64,000 bases of DNA from Variovorax sp. SG517 (GTDB lineage Bacteria > Pseudomonadota > Gammaproteobacteria > Burkholderiales > Burkholderiaceae_C): positions 248,001 to 312,000 of the forward strand of contig NZ_JABMJG010000002.1 in NCBI RefSeq assembly GCF_013376045.1, read 5' to 3'. This document shows positions 1 to 9,719 of this stretch, piece after piece. A program made the position numbers and the translations under genes. Below the pieces are notes generated by a model. The model saw only the letters and a list, made by a program, of their open reading frames with translations. It was not told the DNA's origin and did no database searches. Every line of letters begins with the position of its first letter. Position 1 is the stretch's first letter.

Positions 1-570
1 ATTGCCGGCAGCCCTACGGCCCCGTCCCGCTCCACCGCCTTGCTCGACGCGGTGGGCGAGCGGCTGGCCCAGCGCCATGCGCGGATCGAGCGGCTCGCCG
101 TTCGCGAACTGCCGGCGCAGGCGCTGCTTCTGGCCGAGTGGAACCACCCGGCCATCGAACGGGCGATCGCGCAGGTGGCGGCTGCCCGCGTGATCGTGGT
201 GGCCACGCCGGTCTACAAGGCGGCCTACAGCGGCCTGCTCAAGGTCTTCCTCGATCTGCTCTCGCAGAACGCGCTCAAGGGCAAGACGGTGCTGCCGCTG
301 GCCACCGGCGGCAGCCCGCACCACATGCTCGCGCTCGACTACGCGCTGCGGCCCGTGCTGCAGTCGCTGTCGGCGCGCCACATCCTGCCGGGCGTGTACG
401 CCAGCGAATCGCAGATCGCGCTGACGCCCGAGAACGCCTACCAGGTGCACGCCGACCTGGCCGAGCGACTCAACGAGGCCGTCGAAGTGCTGGCCACCGA
501 AGGCCTGAAGCTGCCGGCGACCCACGGCTTCGAGCCCGTGCCGTTTTCCCGCGTGCGATGTAGCGTCTGA
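1..570 (+). CDS. ssuE: NADPH-dependent FMN reductase SsuE (5' truncated by window edge)
   Basis: Supplies reduced FMN to the alkanesulfonate monooxygenase encoded downstream. The reading frame is open from base 1, so the first few residues lie outside the window; the in-frame TTG at 40 is internal. The visible N-terminus IAGSPTAPSRST is the flavodoxin-fold FMN phosphate loop (GSPxxxSR). At 211-231 the segment VYKAAYSG matches the SsuE stretch holding the tyrosine insertion of the pi-helix that separates SsuE from ordinary flavodoxin-like reductases. The 189 visible residues are close to the full family length. First gene of an ssuE-A-A-D-C-A-B operon; a 124-bp gap separates it from the first binding protein. 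The family assignment is firm. Confidence 0.95.
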   Translation: MAGSPTAPSRSTALLDAVGERLAQRHARIERLAVRELPAQALLLAEWNHPAIERAIAQVAAARVIVVATPVYKAAYSGLLKVFLDLLSQNALKGKTVLPLATGGSPHHMLALDYALRPVLQSLSARHILPGVYASESQIALTPENAYQVHADLAERLNEAVEVLATEGLKLPATHGFEPVPFSRVRCSV

Positions 571-694
571 CGAGCGGGCTCGCCTTCGAGCCCGGCTCCC
601 CGCCAGACCCATCACCGTCCCTTTTTTTGAAGCCGCATGTTTGCGGGGAGGGGACAGCTTTGCCTGAAGTTTTTGCAGACCAAGGAATCCACGC

Positions 695-1720
695 ATGAAC
701 CCCGTCGCAACCGAAGACCCCGTGCTCGAAGTGCCGCCGCGCTCCTTCTGGCGCGGCCTGCGCGATCTGCTGATCAGCGCCATCGTGGTCAGTGCCATCG
801 CGCTGATCGTCAGCTTCATCTCCGCCGCCTCGGCGCATGCCCAAGGCAAGGGCGAGCTTCGCATCGGCTACCAGAAGTCGGCCAGCCTCTTCGTGCTGCA
901 GAAGGCACAGGGCACTCTGGAGAAGAAGCTCGCGCCGCTGGGCTTTGGCGTGAAGTGGGTCGAGTTTCCGGCCGGTCCGCAACTGCTCGAAGGGCTGAAC
1001 GTGGGCGCGGTCGATGTCGGCTATGTCGGCGAGGCGCCGCCCATCTTCGCGCAGGCCGCGGGCGCCAAGTTCGTCTACTTCGGCTACGACCCGGCTGCGC
1101 CGCGCGCCGAGGCCATCCTGGTCGCGAAGGATTCGCCCATCAAGTCCGTCGCGGACCTGAAGGGCAAGAAGGTCGTGCTCAACAAGGGCAGCAACGTGCA
1201 CTACCTGCTGGTGAAGCAGCTCGAGAAGAACGGCCTGAAGCTTTCCGACATCCAGCCCGTGTACCTCGCGCCCGCCGACGGCCGTGCCGCCTTCGAAAGC
1301 AGGAACGTCGATGCCTGGGTGATCTGGGATCCGTTCCAGGCCGCGGCAGAGAAAGCCACCGGCGCGCGCGTGCTGGCCGACGGCACGCCCGAGGTGGTCA
1401 ACAACTACCAGTACTACCTGGGCGAGCGTAGCTTCGTGAAGAACAACCCGAAGGTCATCGACGCGCTGTTCGCCGACTCGGTGGAGCAGGGCATCTGGCT
1501 CAAGAAGAACCTGCGCCAGGCGGCCGAGCTGATCGCTCCGCTGCAGGGGCTGCCGGTCGACGTGGTCGAGCTGGCGCTGCGCCGCTACGAGTTCAACGTG
1601 AAGCCGATCACCCCGGCCGTCGCGGCCGACCAGCAAAAGATCGCCGACACCTTCTACGCGCTGAAGCTCATTCCCAAGCCCATCAAGGTCGGCGACGCCG
1701 TGGTCACGGCGCAGCCCTGA
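695..1720 (+). CDS. ssuA: Aliphatic sulfonate ABC transporter substrate-binding protein (SsuA-like 1)
   Basis: Periplasmic binding protein that would deliver alkanesulfonates to the SsuBC permease. The 341-residue product has an unusually long N-terminus: about 25 polar residues, then a hydrophobic stretch ([17 protein letters not shown], residues about 26-42) and an AHA-Q processing-like site near residue 49. It may be cleaved or may stay anchored. The mature part opens with [14 protein letters not shown], contains [14 protein letters not shown] and the NMT1/SsuA-type segment DAWVIWDPF, and ends with [17 protein letters not shown]. It is strongly similar to the products at 1754 and 4748, so these are paralogues inside one operon. 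The ATG at 695 is used because the hydrophobic segment directly follows. Confidence 0.93.
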   Translation: MNPVATEDPVLEVPPRSFWRGLRDLLISAIVVSAIALIVSFISAASAHAQGKGELRIGYQKSASLFVLQKAQGTLEKKLAPLGFGVKWVEFPAGPQLLEGLNVGAVDVGYVGEAPPIFAQAAGAKFVYFGYDPAAPRAEAILVAKDSPIKSVADLKGKKVVLNKGSNVHYLLVKQLEKNGLKLSDIQPVYLAPADGRAAFESRNVDAWVIWDPFQAAAEKATGARVLADGTPEVVNNYQYYLGERSFVKNNPKVIDALFADSVEQGIWLKKNLRQAAELIAPLQGLPVDVVELALRRYEFNVKPITPAVAADQQKIADTFYALKLIPKPIKVGDAVVTAQP

Positions 1721-1753
1721 GGCTTCCAACGAATCGGATCGTTCCGAACAACC

Positions 1754-2710
1754 ATGACACGCATCTCCATTCCCCGCCGACGCCTGATCCAGGGCGCGGC
1801 CGCCGCCATCGCGCTGCCTTCGTTCGGCGCATTGGCGCAGTCCCCCGCGCGCCAGTTCCGCATCGGCAACCAGAAGGGCTACCTCACGCTGCTCAAGGGC
1901 CGCGGCACGCTCGAGAGGCGCCTCGCGCCGCTGGGCGTGAGCGTGAAGTGGACCGAGTTCACCGCCGGCCCTGTGCAGCTCGAGGCGCTGAACGTCGGCT
2001 CCATCGACTTCGGCGACGTGGGCGAGGCGCCGCCCATCTTCGCGCAGGCTGCCGGCGCACCGCTGGCCTACGTGGGCGCGACCGTGCCGCGTCCGCAGTC
2101 GGAGGCGGTGCTGGTGCCCAAGGGCTCCGCCATCAAGACCGTGGCCGATCTCAAGGGCAAGAAGATCGCGCTCAACAAGGGCTCGAACGTCCACTACTTC
2201 ATCGTCAAGCTGTTCGAGAAGCACGGCCTCGCGTTCGCCGACCTGAACCTGGTCTACCTGCCGCCCGCCGATGCACGCGCCGCCTTCGAGAAGGGCTCGG
2301 TCGATGCGTGGGTGATCTGGGACCCGTTCCTGGCCGCGGCCGAGAAGTCGCTCGACGCACGCGTGCTGGCCGACGCCACCGGCGTGGTCGGCAACCGCGC
2401 CTACTACTTCTCCTCGCTCGACTACGTGGCGAAGAACGCCGATGTGCTCGCCATCGCGATCGAGGAACTCAACAAGGTCGACGTCTGGGGCGCCGCAAAC
2501 AAGGGCGAACTGGCCGGCGAGCTGGCCACGCTCTGGGGCCTTCCGAAGCCGGTGGCCGAACTGTCGGTGAACCGCTCGGCCTACGGCACCGCGCCGATCA
2601 CCAAGGCCATCCTGGGCGAGCAGCAGAAGATCGCCGACACCTTCTTCGAACTGAAGCTGATCCCGAAGAAGATCAACGTGCTCGAAGCGGCCGGCGCGGG
2701 AGTCGCGTGA
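1754..2710 (+). CDS. ssuA: Aliphatic sulfonate ABC transporter substrate-binding protein (SsuA-like 2)
   Basis: Second sulfonate-binding protein of the operon, 318 residues. The N-terminus [18 protein letters not shown] is followed by a hydrophobic stretch and an ALA-Q site near residue 28. The twin arginines followed by LIQG resemble a Tat signal, which would mean export in folded form. The mature sequence [19 protein letters not shown] aligns with the first paralogue, with the same [10 protein letters not shown] and DAWVIWDPF segments. Its stop overlaps the ssuD start (TGATG at 2708-2712), so translation of the two is coupled. Which sulfonate each paralogue prefers cannot be read from the sequence. 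Confidence 0.93.
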   Translation: MTRISIPRRRLIQGAAAAIALPSFGALAQSPARQFRIGNQKGYLTLLKGRGTLERRLAPLGVSVKWTEFTAGPVQLEALNVGSIDFGDVGEAPPIFAQAAGAPLAYVGATVPRPQSEAVLVPKGSAIKTVADLKGKKIALNKGSNVHYFIVKLFEKHGLAFADLNLVYLPPADARAAFEKGSVDAWVIWDPFLAAAEKSLDARVLADATGVVGNRAYYFSSLDYVAKNADVLAIAIEELNKVDVWGAANKGELAGELATLWGLPKPVAELSVNRSAYGTAPITKAILGEQQKIADTFFELKLIPKKINVLEAAGAGVA

Positions 2711-3879
2711 TGCAGATCTTCTGGTTCCTCCCCACGCACGGCGACAGCCGCTACCTCGGCACGAGCGAGGGCGCGCGCCCCATCGACCTGGCCTACCTGC
2801 AGCAGATCGCCGGCGCGGCCGACAACCTCGGCTACGAGGGCGTGCTGATCCCCACGGGCCGCTCCTGCGAAGACCCGTGGGTCATCGCCTCCAGCCTGAT
2901 CGGCGCGACGAAGAATCTCAAGTTCCTGGTGGCGGTGCGCCCCGGGCTGCACCAGCCCAGCCTGGCCGCGCGCATGGCCGCGACCTTCGACCGGCTCTCG
3001 GGCGGGCGACTGCTCGTGAACCTGGTGACGGGCGGCGACCAGGCCGAGCTCGAAGGCGATGGCGTCTACCTCGACCACGCCTCGCGCTACGAGCAGTCGG
3101 CCGAGTTCATCCGCATCTGGCGCGAGATCATTGCGCGCAGCCACGACGGGCAGTCTTTCGACTACGAAGGCAAGCACCTGAGCGTGAAGGGCGCGAAGCT
3201 GCTCTACCCGCCGGTGCAGAAGCCGTATCCGCCGGTGTGGTTCGGCGGCTCCTCGGCCGCTGCGCACGACCTCGCCGCCGAGCAGGTCGACGCGTACCTC
3301 ACCTGGGGCGAGCCGCCCGCCGAAGTTGCAAAGAAGATCGCCGACGTCCGGGCGCGCGCCGAACGCAAGGGCCGCAAGGTCGAGTTCGGCATCCGCCTGC
3401 ACGTGATCGTGCGCGAGACCGAAGAAGCCGCCTGGAAGGCCGCCGAGGAACTCATCAGCCGCGTGGACGACGAGACCGTGGTCCGCGCGCAGGCCGCCTT
3501 CGCGCGCATGGATTCCGAAGGACAGCGCCGCATGGCCGCGCTGCATGCGGGCGGCGCCAAGCGCTCGCGCGCCGATCTGGAGATCGCACCGAACCTCTGG
3601 GCCGGCGTGGGCCTGGTGCGTGGTGGCGCCGGCACGGCGCTGGTGGGCGATGCGAAGACGGTCGCGGCGCGCATCGAGGAATACGCGGCGCTGGGCCTCG
3701 ACAAGTTCATCCTGTCTGGCTATCCGCATCTCGAAGAGGCCTACCGCTTCGCCGAGCTGGTGTTCCCGCTGCTGTCGCGAAAGGCGAAGACGCAGCTGGC
3801 CGGCGGCTCGCTGAGCGGGCCCTTCGGCGAAGTCGTCGCGAATCTCGATGCGCCCTCGCGCCTCGTCTCCCAAAGCTGA
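2710..3879 (+). CDS. ssuD: FMNH2-dependent alkanesulfonate monooxygenase
   Basis: Bacterial-luciferase-fold enzyme that uses FMNH2 from SsuE and O2 to cleave alkanesulfonates into an aldehyde and sulfite, for growth under sulfate limitation. The ATG at 2710 overlaps the preceding TGA by one base and gives 389 residues, near the usual 380. The N-terminus [17 protein letters not shown] is characteristic. TGRSCEDPW places a Cys at residue 53, equivalent to the conserved active-site Cys of E. coli Ssu[18 protein letters not shown] is the flavin-binding segment and [10 protein letters not shown] carries the expected His. Longer in-frame extensions upstream run through the ssuA frame and are not used. 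ssuC follows after 9 bp. Confidence 0.97.
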   Translation: MQIFWFLPTHGDSRYLGTSEGARPIDLAYLQQIAGAADNLGYEGVLIPTGRSCEDPWVIASSLIGATKNLKFLVAVRPGLHQPSLAARMAATFDRLSGGRLLVNLVTGGDQAELEGDGVYLDHASRYEQSAEFIRIWREIIARSHDGQSFDYEGKHLSVKGAKLLYPPVQKPYPPVWFGGSSAAAHDLAAEQVDAYLTWGEPPAEVAKKIADVRARAERKGRKVEFGIRLHVIVRETEEAAWKAAEELISRVDDETVVRAQAAFARMDSEGQRRMAALHAGGAKRSRADLEIAPNLWAGVGLVRGGAGTALVGDAKTVAARIEEYAALGLDKFILSGYPHLEEAYRFAELVFPLLSRKAKTQLAGGSLSGPFGEVVANLDAPSRLVSQS

Positions 3880-3888
3880 AGGATCGCC

Positions 3889-4737
3889 ATGACCGAACAA
3901 GTTCAGGAATTGCCGGCGGTCGTGCCGGCCGAGGAGGCGGGCGGCAGCGCGTTCAAGGCCTTCGCCGTCAACGTCGCGAAGCGACTGGTGCCATGGCTTG
4001 TGCCGGTGGGGCTCATCGTCTTCTGGCAGATCGCCTCGTCGCTGGGCTGGCTCAGCACGCGCGTGCTGCCGGCGCCCATCGACGTGGTGAAGGCTGCGTG
4101 GAACCTCACGGTTTCCGGCGAGCTGTGGACGCACGTGAAGGTCAGCGCGGGCCGTGCGCTCGCGGGGCTGGCCATCGGCGGCGGCGCGGGGCTGGCGCTG
4201 GGGCTGCTCACGGGTTCGGTGAAGTTCTTCGAGACGCTGCTCGACTCCACTATCCAGATGGTGCGCAACATTCCGGCGCTGGCGCTGATTCCGCTGGTGA
4301 TCCTGTGGTTCGGCATCGACGAGTCGGCCAAGCTGTTCCTCATCTCGGTGTCGGTGTTCTTCCCGATCTACCTGAACACCTTCCACGGCATCCGCAACGT
4401 CGATCCGCAGCTCATCGAGATGGGCCGCACCTATGGCCTCTCGCGCTGGCAGCTGTACCGTGAGGTGATCCTGCCGGGCGCGCTGTCGTCGATCCTGGTG
4501 GGGCTGCGCTTCTCGCTGGGCCTGATGTGGGTGATCCTGATCGTGGCCGAGACCATCTCGGCGCAGGCCGGCATCGGCTACCTCACGATGAACGCCCGCG
4601 AGTTCCTGCAGACCGACATCGTGCTGGTGGGCATCCTGCTGTACGCGCTGCTCGGCAAGCTGGCCGACCTGTTCGCGCGCGGCCTGGAGCAATGGTGGCT
4701 GCGCTGGCACCCCGGCTACCAGAAAAAGGCGAAGTGA
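3889..4737 (+). CDS. ssuC: Sulfonate ABC transporter permease
   Basis: Inner-membrane permease of the sulfonate importer, 282 residues with about six predicted hydrophobic segments in the BPD_transp_1 fold. The cytoplasmic EAA-type loop that docks on SsuB is visible as MGRTYGLSRWQLYREVILPG (about residues 180-199). The N-terminal 35 residues are hydrophilic and probably cytoplasmic. It lies between ssuD and the third binding protein, giving the classical ssuEADCB order apart from the extra binding-protein genes. AAGGAT just before the ATG serves as the ribosome-binding site. Confidence 0.95.
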   Translation: MTEQVQELPAVVPAEEAGGSAFKAFAVNVAKRLVPWLVPVGLIVFWQIASSLGWLSTRVLPAPIDVVKAAWNLTVSGELWTHVKVSAGRALAGLAIGGGAGLALGLLTGSVKFFETLLDSTIQMVRNIPALALIPLVILWFGIDESAKLFLISVSVFFPIYLNTFHGIRNVDPQLIEMGRTYGLSRWQLYREVILPGALSSILVGLRFSLGLMWVILIVAETISAQAGIGYLTMNAREFLQTDIVLVGILLYALLGKLADLFARGLEQWWLRWHPGYQKKAK

Positions 4738-4747
4738 GGGCAGGGCA

Positions 4748-5716
4748 ATGACGCATTCATCGATCTCCCGCCGCACAGCCATCGCGACGCTTGCAGCGCT
4801 CGGCTCCGGCGCAGTGTTCGCGCAGGGCGTGGCCAGCCGGCCCGCCACGGTCCGTGTCGGCTACCAGAAGTCTTCGACGCTCATCGCCGTGCTGAAGGCG
4901 CAGGGCGTGTTAGAGAAGCAGCTTGCGCCGCTGAACGTCACGCTCAGCTGGCACGAGTTCACCAGCGGCCTGCCGCTGCTGGAGGCGCTGAACCTCGACA
5001 ACCTCGACATCAGCGCCGACGTGGCCGACACCGTGCCGGTGTTCGCCCAGGCGGCCGGCGCCGACCTGACCTTCCTCGCGCAGGAGGCGCCGTCGCCCTC
5101 GGCTCAGGCCATCGTGGTGCGCGAGGACTCGCCGATCAAGACCGTGGCCGACCTGAAAGGAAAGAAGGTCGGCTTCGCGAAGGCGGCGGGCGCGCACTAC
5201 CTGCTGATCGCCGCGCTCGACAAGGCCGGCCTCTCGTTCAAGGACATCGAGCCCGCCTACCTCACGCCCGCCGACGGCCGCGCAGCCTTCGAGAAGGGCG
5301 CGATCGACGCCTGGGTGGTGTGGGACCCGTTCCTCGCCGCTGCCCAGCGCCAGTCGAAGGTGCGCGTGCTGGCCGACGGCGCGGGCATCGCGTCGTACCA
5401 GCGCTACTACCTCGCGAGCAGCAAGTTCGCGAAGGCGCGGCCCGACGTGCTGCGCGTGGTCTATGCCGAGCTGGAGAAGACCGGCAAGTGGGTCAAGCAG
5501 AACCCGAGGGAGGCGGCCACGCTGCTCGCGCCCGTGTGGGGCCTGGACGCCGCGACCATCGAGCAGGCCAACGCCCGCCGCAGCTACGCGGTGCGGCCGG
5601 TGGTGCCCGAAGCGCTGGGCGAGCAGCAGCGCATCGCCGATGCGTTCCTCGCCGAGAAGCTGCTTCCCCGAAAGATCGATGCGCTCAACGTGGCGCTGTT
5701 CAAGCCAGGAGCCTGA
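4748..5716 (+). CDS. ssuA: Aliphatic sulfonate ABC transporter substrate-binding protein (SsuA-like 3)
   Basis: Third SsuA-family binding protein of the operon, 322 residues. The N-terminus [19 protein letters not shown] with VFA-Q processing near residue 26 again shows twin arginines, so Tat export is possible. The mature core shares [37 protein letters not shown] and the [15 protein letters not shown] tail with its paralogues. It differs where they read GEAPPIFAQ (here [14 protein letters not shown]), a region near the ligand pocket, which suggests a different ligand range. It sits between permease and ATPase genes, an unusual place for a binding protein in an ssu operon. Confidence 0.92.
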   Translation: MTHSSISRRTAIATLAALGSGAVFAQGVASRPATVRVGYQKSSTLIAVLKAQGVLEKQLAPLNVTLSWHEFTSGLPLLEALNLDNLDISADVADTVPVFAQAAGADLTFLAQEAPSPSAQAIVVREDSPIKTVADLKGKKVGFAKAAGAHYLLIAALDKAGLSFKDIEPAYLTPADGRAAFEKGAIDAWVVWDPFLAAAQRQSKVRVLADGAGIASYQRYYLASSKFAKARPDVLRVVYAELEKTGKWVKQNPREAATLLAPVWGLDAATIEQANARRSYAVRPVVPEALGEQQRIADAFLAEKLLPRKIDALNVALFKPGA

Positions 5717-5723
5717 AGACATC

Positions 5724-6566
5724 ATGAGTGCCGTCCTCAAAGACATCCAGACCCGGCCCCAGCCGCAAGCCATTGCCGGCGGCGTGCGCCTGGAGGCGCG
5801 CAACCTGCACAAGCGCTACGGCGCGCGCGAGGTGCTGCGCAACACCCGCCTGACCATCGAGCCGGGCCAGTTCATCGCCATCGTCGGGCGCAGCGGCTGC
5901 GGCAAGAGCACGCTGCTGCGGCTCATCGCGGGCCTGGAGGAGCCGAGTTCCGGCGGGCTCTACACAGACGGCAAGGCGGTGAACGGCCTGCACGACGACA
6001 CGCGAATCATGTTCCAGGAGGCGCGCCTCCTGCCGTGGCGGCGCGTGCTCGACAACGTGACGCTGGGCCTTCCGAACGACGCCAAGGCGCGCGGCAAGGA
6101 AGTGCTGGCGCAGGTCGGCCTGGCCGATCGCGAGAACGAATGGCCGGCGCGCCTCTCGGGCGGCCAGCGCCAGCGCGTGGCCCTGGCGCGCGCGCTGGTG
6201 CACCACCCGCGCCTGCTGCTGCTCGACGAGCCGCTGGGCGCGCTCGACGCGCTCACGCGCATCGAGATGCACCGCCTCATCGAGAACCTTTGGCAGCGCC
6301 ATCGCTTCACCGCGCTGCTGGTCACGCACGACGTGCAGGAAGCCGTTGCGCTGGCCGACCGCGTGATCCTGATCGAAGACGGCCGCATTGCGCTCGACGA
6401 GAACATTGCGCTGGCTCGCCCGCGCTCGCAGGGCGACCCGGCCTTTGCCGCGATCGAGAAACGAATCCTCGACAGGGTGCTGCAGAAGTCCGAAGAGACC
6501 GATGCCGAGAGCACCGACGCCAGCTGGCTCGCCACTCCCGCGCACGCGTTGCGCTGGGCGATCTGA
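5724..6566 (+). CDS. ssuB: Sulfonate ABC transporter ATP-binding protein
   Basis: ATPase that energises sulfonate uptake by SsuC. The ATG at 5724, 7 bp after the preceding stop, gives 280 residues. Walker A is GRSGCGKST, the Q-loop lies in [10 protein letters not shown], the ABC signature is LSGGQRQRV, Walker B is [12 protein letters not shown] and the switch His is in [10 protein letters not shown]. The roughly 55-residue tail beyond the ATPase core is typical of SsuB. The open frame continues upstream of 5724 only in the shadow of the third ssuA gene. Last gene of the transporter; metY starts 40 bp later and is probably co-transcribed. Confidence 0.96.
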   Translation: MSAVLKDIQTRPQPQAIAGGVRLEARNLHKRYGAREVLRNTRLTIEPGQFIAIVGRSGCGKSTLLRLIAGLEEPSSGGLYTDGKAVNGLHDDTRIMFQEARLLPWRRVLDNVTLGLPNDAKARGKEVLAQVGLADRENEWPARLSGGQRQRVALARALVHHPRLLLLDEPLGALDALTRIEMHRLIENLWQRHRFTALLVTHDVQEAVALADRVILIEDGRIALDENIALARPRSQGDPAFAAIEKRILDRVLQKSEETDAESTDASWLATPAHALRWAI

Positions 6567-6606
6567 CGAGCCTCTTCATCCATCAGCCCATTTGAAAGGC
6601 AGTCGC

Positions 6607-7896
6607 ATGTCGCAGAACTGGAAATTCGAAACCCTGTCGGTCCACGCCGGCTACTCGCCCGACCCGACCACCCGCGCCGTGGCGCCGCCCATCTACCAGA
6701 CGGTGGCCTACGCCTTCGACAGCGCCCAGCACGGCGCCGACCTGTTCGATCTGAAGGTGCCGGGCAACATCTACACCCGCATCAACAACCCGACGCAGGA
6801 CGTGCTGGAGCAGCGCGTGGCGGCGCTCGAAGGCGGCATCGCCGCGCTCGCGCTGGCATCGGGGCAGGCGGCGGTGACCTACGCGATCCAGACCATCGCC
6901 GAGGCCGGGGACAACATCATCAGCAGCACGGCACTCTACGGCGGCACTTACAACCTGTTCGCCCACACGCTGCCGCAGTTCGGCATCACCACGCGCTTCG
7001 CGGACCATCGCGATCCTTCGAGCTTCGAGAAGCTGTTCGACGAGCGAACCAAGGCCGTGTTCGTCGAATCGCTGGGCAACCCGGCGGGCAACGTGACGGA
7101 CATCGCGGCCATCGCCGAGATCGCGCACCGCAATGGCGTGCCGCTGATCGTCGACAACACCGTGCCTTCGCCGTACCTGAGCCGGCCCATCGAGCACGGC
7201 GCCGACATCGTGGTGCACTCGCTCACCAAGTACCTGGGCGGCCACGGCACCAGCATCGGCGGCGCGATCGTCGACTCCGGCAAGTTCCCCTGGGCCGAAC
7301 ACAAGCAGCGCTTCAAGCGCCTGAACGAGCCCGACGTGAGCTACCACGGCGTGGTCTATACCGACGCCCTGGGCCCGGCCGCCTACATCGGCCGCGCACG
7401 CGTGGTACCGCTGCGCAACACGGGCGCGGCCATCTCGCCGTTCAATGCCTTCCAGATCCTGCAGGGCATCGAGACGCTCGCGCTGCGCATGGACCGCATC
7501 AGCAGCAACGCACTCGCGGTGGCGCAGCACCTGAAGCAGAGCAAGGCCGTGAACTGGGTGAACTACGCGGCGCTCGAAGACCACCCCGACTATCCGCTGG
7601 CAAAGAAGTACTTCGGCGGCCGCTCCAGTGGCGTACTGACCTTCGGCATCGGCGCGGGCCGCGAGGGCGGCGCGAAGTTCCTCGATGCGCTGAAGCTCTT
7701 CACGCGCCTCGTGAACATCGGCGACGTGCGCTCGCTGGCCACGCACCCGGCATCGACCACGCACAGGCAGCTGTCGCCCGAGGAGCTGGCCCGCGCCGGC
7801 GTCACCGAAGACACGGTGCGCCTGTCGGTCGGCATCGAGCACATCGACGACCTGATCGCCGACCTCGACCAGGCGCTGGCGGCGGCATCGAACTGA
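6607..7896 (+). CDS. metY: O-acetylhomoserine aminocarboxypropyltransferase (sulfhydrylase)
   Basis: PLP enzyme that condenses O-acetylhomoserine with sulfide (or methanethiol) to make homocysteine or methionine. It would assimilate sulfur released by the ssu enzymes upstream. The product is 429 residues, the usual length of MetY; cystathionine synthases and lyases are about 380-390. The opening [20 protein letters not shown] is typical. The PLP Schiff-base lysine is K208 in [12 protein letters not shown], and the C-terminal [16 protein letters not shown] is a family hallmark. The upstream frame back to 6388 is a shadow of ssuB. The 40-bp leader is too short for a SAM riboswitch. Confidence 0.95.
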   Translation: MSQNWKFETLSVHAGYSPDPTTRAVAPPIYQTVAYAFDSAQHGADLFDLKVPGNIYTRINNPTQDVLEQRVAALEGGIAALALASGQAAVTYAIQTIAEAGDNIISSTALYGGTYNLFAHTLPQFGITTRFADHRDPSSFEKLFDERTKAVFVESLGNPAGNVTDIAAIAEIAHRNGVPLIVDNTVPSPYLSRPIEHGADIVVHSLTKYLGGHGTSIGGAIVDSGKFPWAEHKQRFKRLNEPDVSYHGVVYTDALGPAAYIGRARVVPLRNTGAAISPFNAFQILQGIETLALRMDRISSNALAVAQHLKQSKAVNWVNYAALEDHPDYPLAKKYFGGRSSGVLTFGIGAGREGGAKFLDALKLFTRLVNIGDVRSLATHPASTTHRQLSPEELARAGVTEDTVRLSVGIEHIDDLIADLDQALAAASN

Positions 7897-7919
7897 ATCA
7901 AAAGCTTTCCCCTGAAGCC

Positions 7920-8516
7920 ATGACCACACTGCAATCCATTCCCGAAGCCGCGCTGGACCAGCTGTTCCGCAAGGCCCGCACCGTGCACGCGTTCAAGCCC
8001 GTGCCCGTGACCGACGAGCTCATCCACAAGCTCTACGACCTCCTCAAGTGGGGCCCGACCGCCTTCAATGCCCAGCCGGCACGCTACGTGTTCGTGCGCA
8101 GCGAGGAGGCCAAGGCGAAGCTGAAGCCAGCCGTGTCGGCGGGCAACACTGCGCAGACGCTGGCCGCAGGCGTCACCGTGATCGTGGCGCACGACACGCG
8201 CTTCTACGAGCACCTGCCCAGCCAGTTCCCGGCCTACGACGCCAAGCCGCTCTTCGAGAAGAGCGCCGAGGCCGCGCAGGCCACGGCGTTTCGCAACAGC
8301 AGCCTGCAGGGCGCCTACCTGATCCTGGCCGCGCGTGCGCTCGGGCTCGACGCGGGACCCCAGTCGGGCTTCAACGCCGACCTGGTCGACAAGGCCTTCT
8401 TCCCGGACGGCCGCTACCGCGCGAACTTCCTCGTCAACCTCGGCGTGGCCGACCACGCCGGCACCTTCGAGCGCGGGCCCCGGCTGGCGTTCAACGACGT
8501 GGCCGAGATCGTCTGA
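7920..8516 (+). CDS. Nitroreductase family protein, malonic semialdehyde reductase RutE/HadB type
   Basis: FMN-dependent NAD(P)H oxidoreductase of the nitroreductase fold, 198 residues. The segments [15 protein letters not shown] and [18 protein letters not shown] correspond to the FMN-binding start of RutE/HadB enzymes, which reduce malonic semialdehyde to 3-hydroxypropionate during pyrimidine degradation. No other rut gene is nearby. In this sulfur context it may instead reduce aldehydes released by SsuD, or act as a general nitro/quinone reductase; that is inference only. It starts 23 bp after metY and is probably in the same transcript. Confidence 0.8.
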   Translation: MTTLQSIPEAALDQLFRKARTVHAFKPVPVTDELIHKLYDLLKWGPTAFNAQPARYVFVRSEEAKAKLKPAVSAGNTAQTLAAGVTVIVAHDTRFYEHLPSQFPAYDAKPLFEKSAEAAQATAFRNSSLQGAYLILAARALGLDAGPQSGFNADLVDKAFFPDGRYRANFLVNLGVADHAGTFERGPRLAFNDVAEIV

Positions 8517-8580
8517 ACGCCGTCAATACGCCGTGCTTTTCCTCAACGAATTCCCCAATCAACCTGAAAGAGAACCCATC

Positions 8581-8796
8581 ATGTCCATCCAAGCCATCAA
8601 CGTCCGCAACCAGTTCAAGGGCAAGGTCCGCGAGATCATCCGCGGCGACGTCGTCTCCGAAGTCGACGTCGAAACCGCCTGGGGCATCGTCACCTCCGTC
8701 ATCACCACGCGCTCGGTCGACGAGCTGCAACTGAAGGTGGGCTCCGACGTGGTTGCCCTCGTGAAGTCGACCGAGGTTTCGATCGCGAAGCTCTGA
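8581..8796 (+). CDS. Molbindin-like TOBE/Mop domain protein
   Basis: Single TOBE (Mop) domain, 71 residues, of the kind that binds molybdate or related oxyanions as a small cytoplasmic oligomer. The repeat-type sequence INVRNQFKGKVREIIRGDV followed by VTSVITTRSVDELQL and ALVKSTEVSIAKL is the molbindin pattern. The ATG at 8581 is preferred over longer in-frame starts inside the nitroreductase gene because the conserved domain begins there (MSIQAINVRN). It ends the sulfonate cluster; a strong terminator follows at 8821. Confidence 0.88.
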   Translation: MSIQAINVRNQFKGKVREIIRGDVVSEVDVETAWGIVTSVITTRSVDELQLKVGSDVVALVKSTEVSIAKL

Positions 8797-8820
8797 CGGA
8801 CCCTCGGGCATCTGCGACGA

Positions 8821-8849
8821 CCCGGCGCTGTAATGGCGCCGGGTTTTTT
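8821..8849 (+). terminator. Rho-independent terminator after the Mop gene
   Basis: Eight-bp perfect stem CCCGGCGC / GCGCCGGG (8821-8828 with 8836-8843), a 7-nt loop and a run of six T. It closes the ssu-metY-Mop transcription unit. Confidence 0.93.
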
Positions 8850-8977
8850 CGTTTGCGGGGTGTGAGTTTTCAGCGGTTTACAGGCTGCGAGTTCATCGAC
8901 TGTGCTGAATTCCGGAAATCGTTCGAATCTTTCAAAGACCTGAATCTTCCTTGAAGTCGTCGCCATAGCATGCGCCG

Positions 8978-9019
8978 CGAAGTCGTGATCCGCACATCGA
9001 TGCAGCGATCACGACTTCG
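8978..9019. promoter_or_regulatory. 13-bp perfect inverted repeat in the leader of the amidase gene
   Basis: CGAAGTCGTGATC at 8978-8990 is repeated in reverse complement at 9007-9019 around a 16-nt spacer. No T-run follows, so it is not a simple terminator. It ends 26 bp before the amidase ribosome-binding site, so it is either an operator or an mRNA leader hairpin. The rest of the 8850-9056 gap holds no gene that I can support. Confidence 0.7.
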
Positions 9020-9056
9020 TCATTGCATTCAAACAGACACTTCAGGGAGGAACCGC

Positions 9057-9719
9057 ATGCTCGTTGAGATTGACGAACATGGAATGATCAGCCACGCGCG
9101 AGTGAGACATGCCCGCAGTCCGCAGATCGAACGAGGGAGGAGGGCCGGAGCAATTACCGGCATCGTGGTGCACCAGACGGACGCGGATACTTCGGCGTCT
9201 TCTCTGAATAGCTACAAGCGGCCGAAGGCGAACGGGGCGCACTTTCTCATCGACAAGGACGGGACGATCTATCAGACGGCGGCGATTTATCAGAGGACGA
9301 ATCATGTGGGGCCGTTGAAAGCGCGGTGCTTGATCGCGGGGAAATGCAGCCCGGGCGATTTCAAGAACGTAGGAACCGAGGGAGTGCATCGTATCGAGAT
9401 GCGCAAGCCGCCAGGCGAGCGGTATCCGAGCAACATGGAGGCAATCGGAATCGAGATAGTCGGCAGAGCCAGGTTGCCTGCGGGATTCAAACCAGCCGGC
9501 AAGCAGATCGAATGGCCGCTCGAAAAAATTCGAGGCGAACACGGCATATTCGACGAGCCTACTGCGGCCCAGAATCAAGCTCTCTCCTGGCTCGTCAGCG
9601 TGCTCGCAGAGTCGATAAAGATCGAATCGACCGAAGTATTTCGTCATCCCGTGGTCAGCAGCAAGAATAAAACGGAGGCGCAAGGCGCGAATTGGAGTCC
9701 GGCCGTAACGACACCATGA
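9057..9719 (+). CDS. N-acetylmuramoyl-L-alanine amidase (Amidase_2/PGRP fold), candidate secreted effector
   Basis: Probable zinc amidase that cleaves the bond between MurNAc and L-alanine in peptidoglycan. The ATG at 9057 is chosen over the in-frame ATG at 8970 because GGGAGG lies 7 bp upstream and the earlier start would lie over the 8978 inverted repeat. Visible motifs in the 220 residues: VVHQTDA (H39), NGAHFLIDKDGTIYQ, TNHVGPL (H83), EAIGIEIVG and FRHPVVSSKNKTEA (H197, K205, E207). The 10-residue spacing from H197 to E207 matches the second and third zinc ligands of AmiD-type enzymes, with Glu instead of Asp/Cys. There is no signal peptide or cell-wall-anchoring domain, and the stop overlaps the start of a secreted partner. 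Base composition is visibly less GC-rich than flanking genes. An effector role (for example type VI) is inference. Confidence 0.85.
   Translation: MLVEIDEHGMISHARVRHARSPQIERGRRAGAITGIVVHQTDADTSASSLNSYKRPKANGAHFLIDKDGTIYQTAAIYQRTNHVGPLKARCLIAGKCSPGDFKNVGTEGVHRIEMRKPPGERYPSNMEAIGIEIVGRARLPAGFKPAGKQIEWPLEKIRGEHGIFDEPTAAQNQALSWLVSVLAESIKIESTEVFRHPVVSSKNKTEAQGANWSPAVTTP

Noticed and set aside
470..2224. Long minus-strand open frame (584 codons) opposite the ssuA genes
   Set aside because: The plus strand carries two clear SsuA proteins. The antisense frame is Arg/His/Leu/Gly-rich with no motif, a GC-rich shadow. The same holds for long antisense frames at 2581-4848, 31539-33797, 43213-45798 and 52040-55246.
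6567..6606. SAM-type riboswitch upstream of metY
   Set aside because: Only 40 bp separate ssuB from metY, too short for a known SAM aptamer, and no conserved helices are visible.
7920..8516. Assignment as part of a pyrimidine-degradation (rut) operon
   Set aside because: The enzyme is RutE-like but no other rut gene is present; the context is sulfur metabolism.
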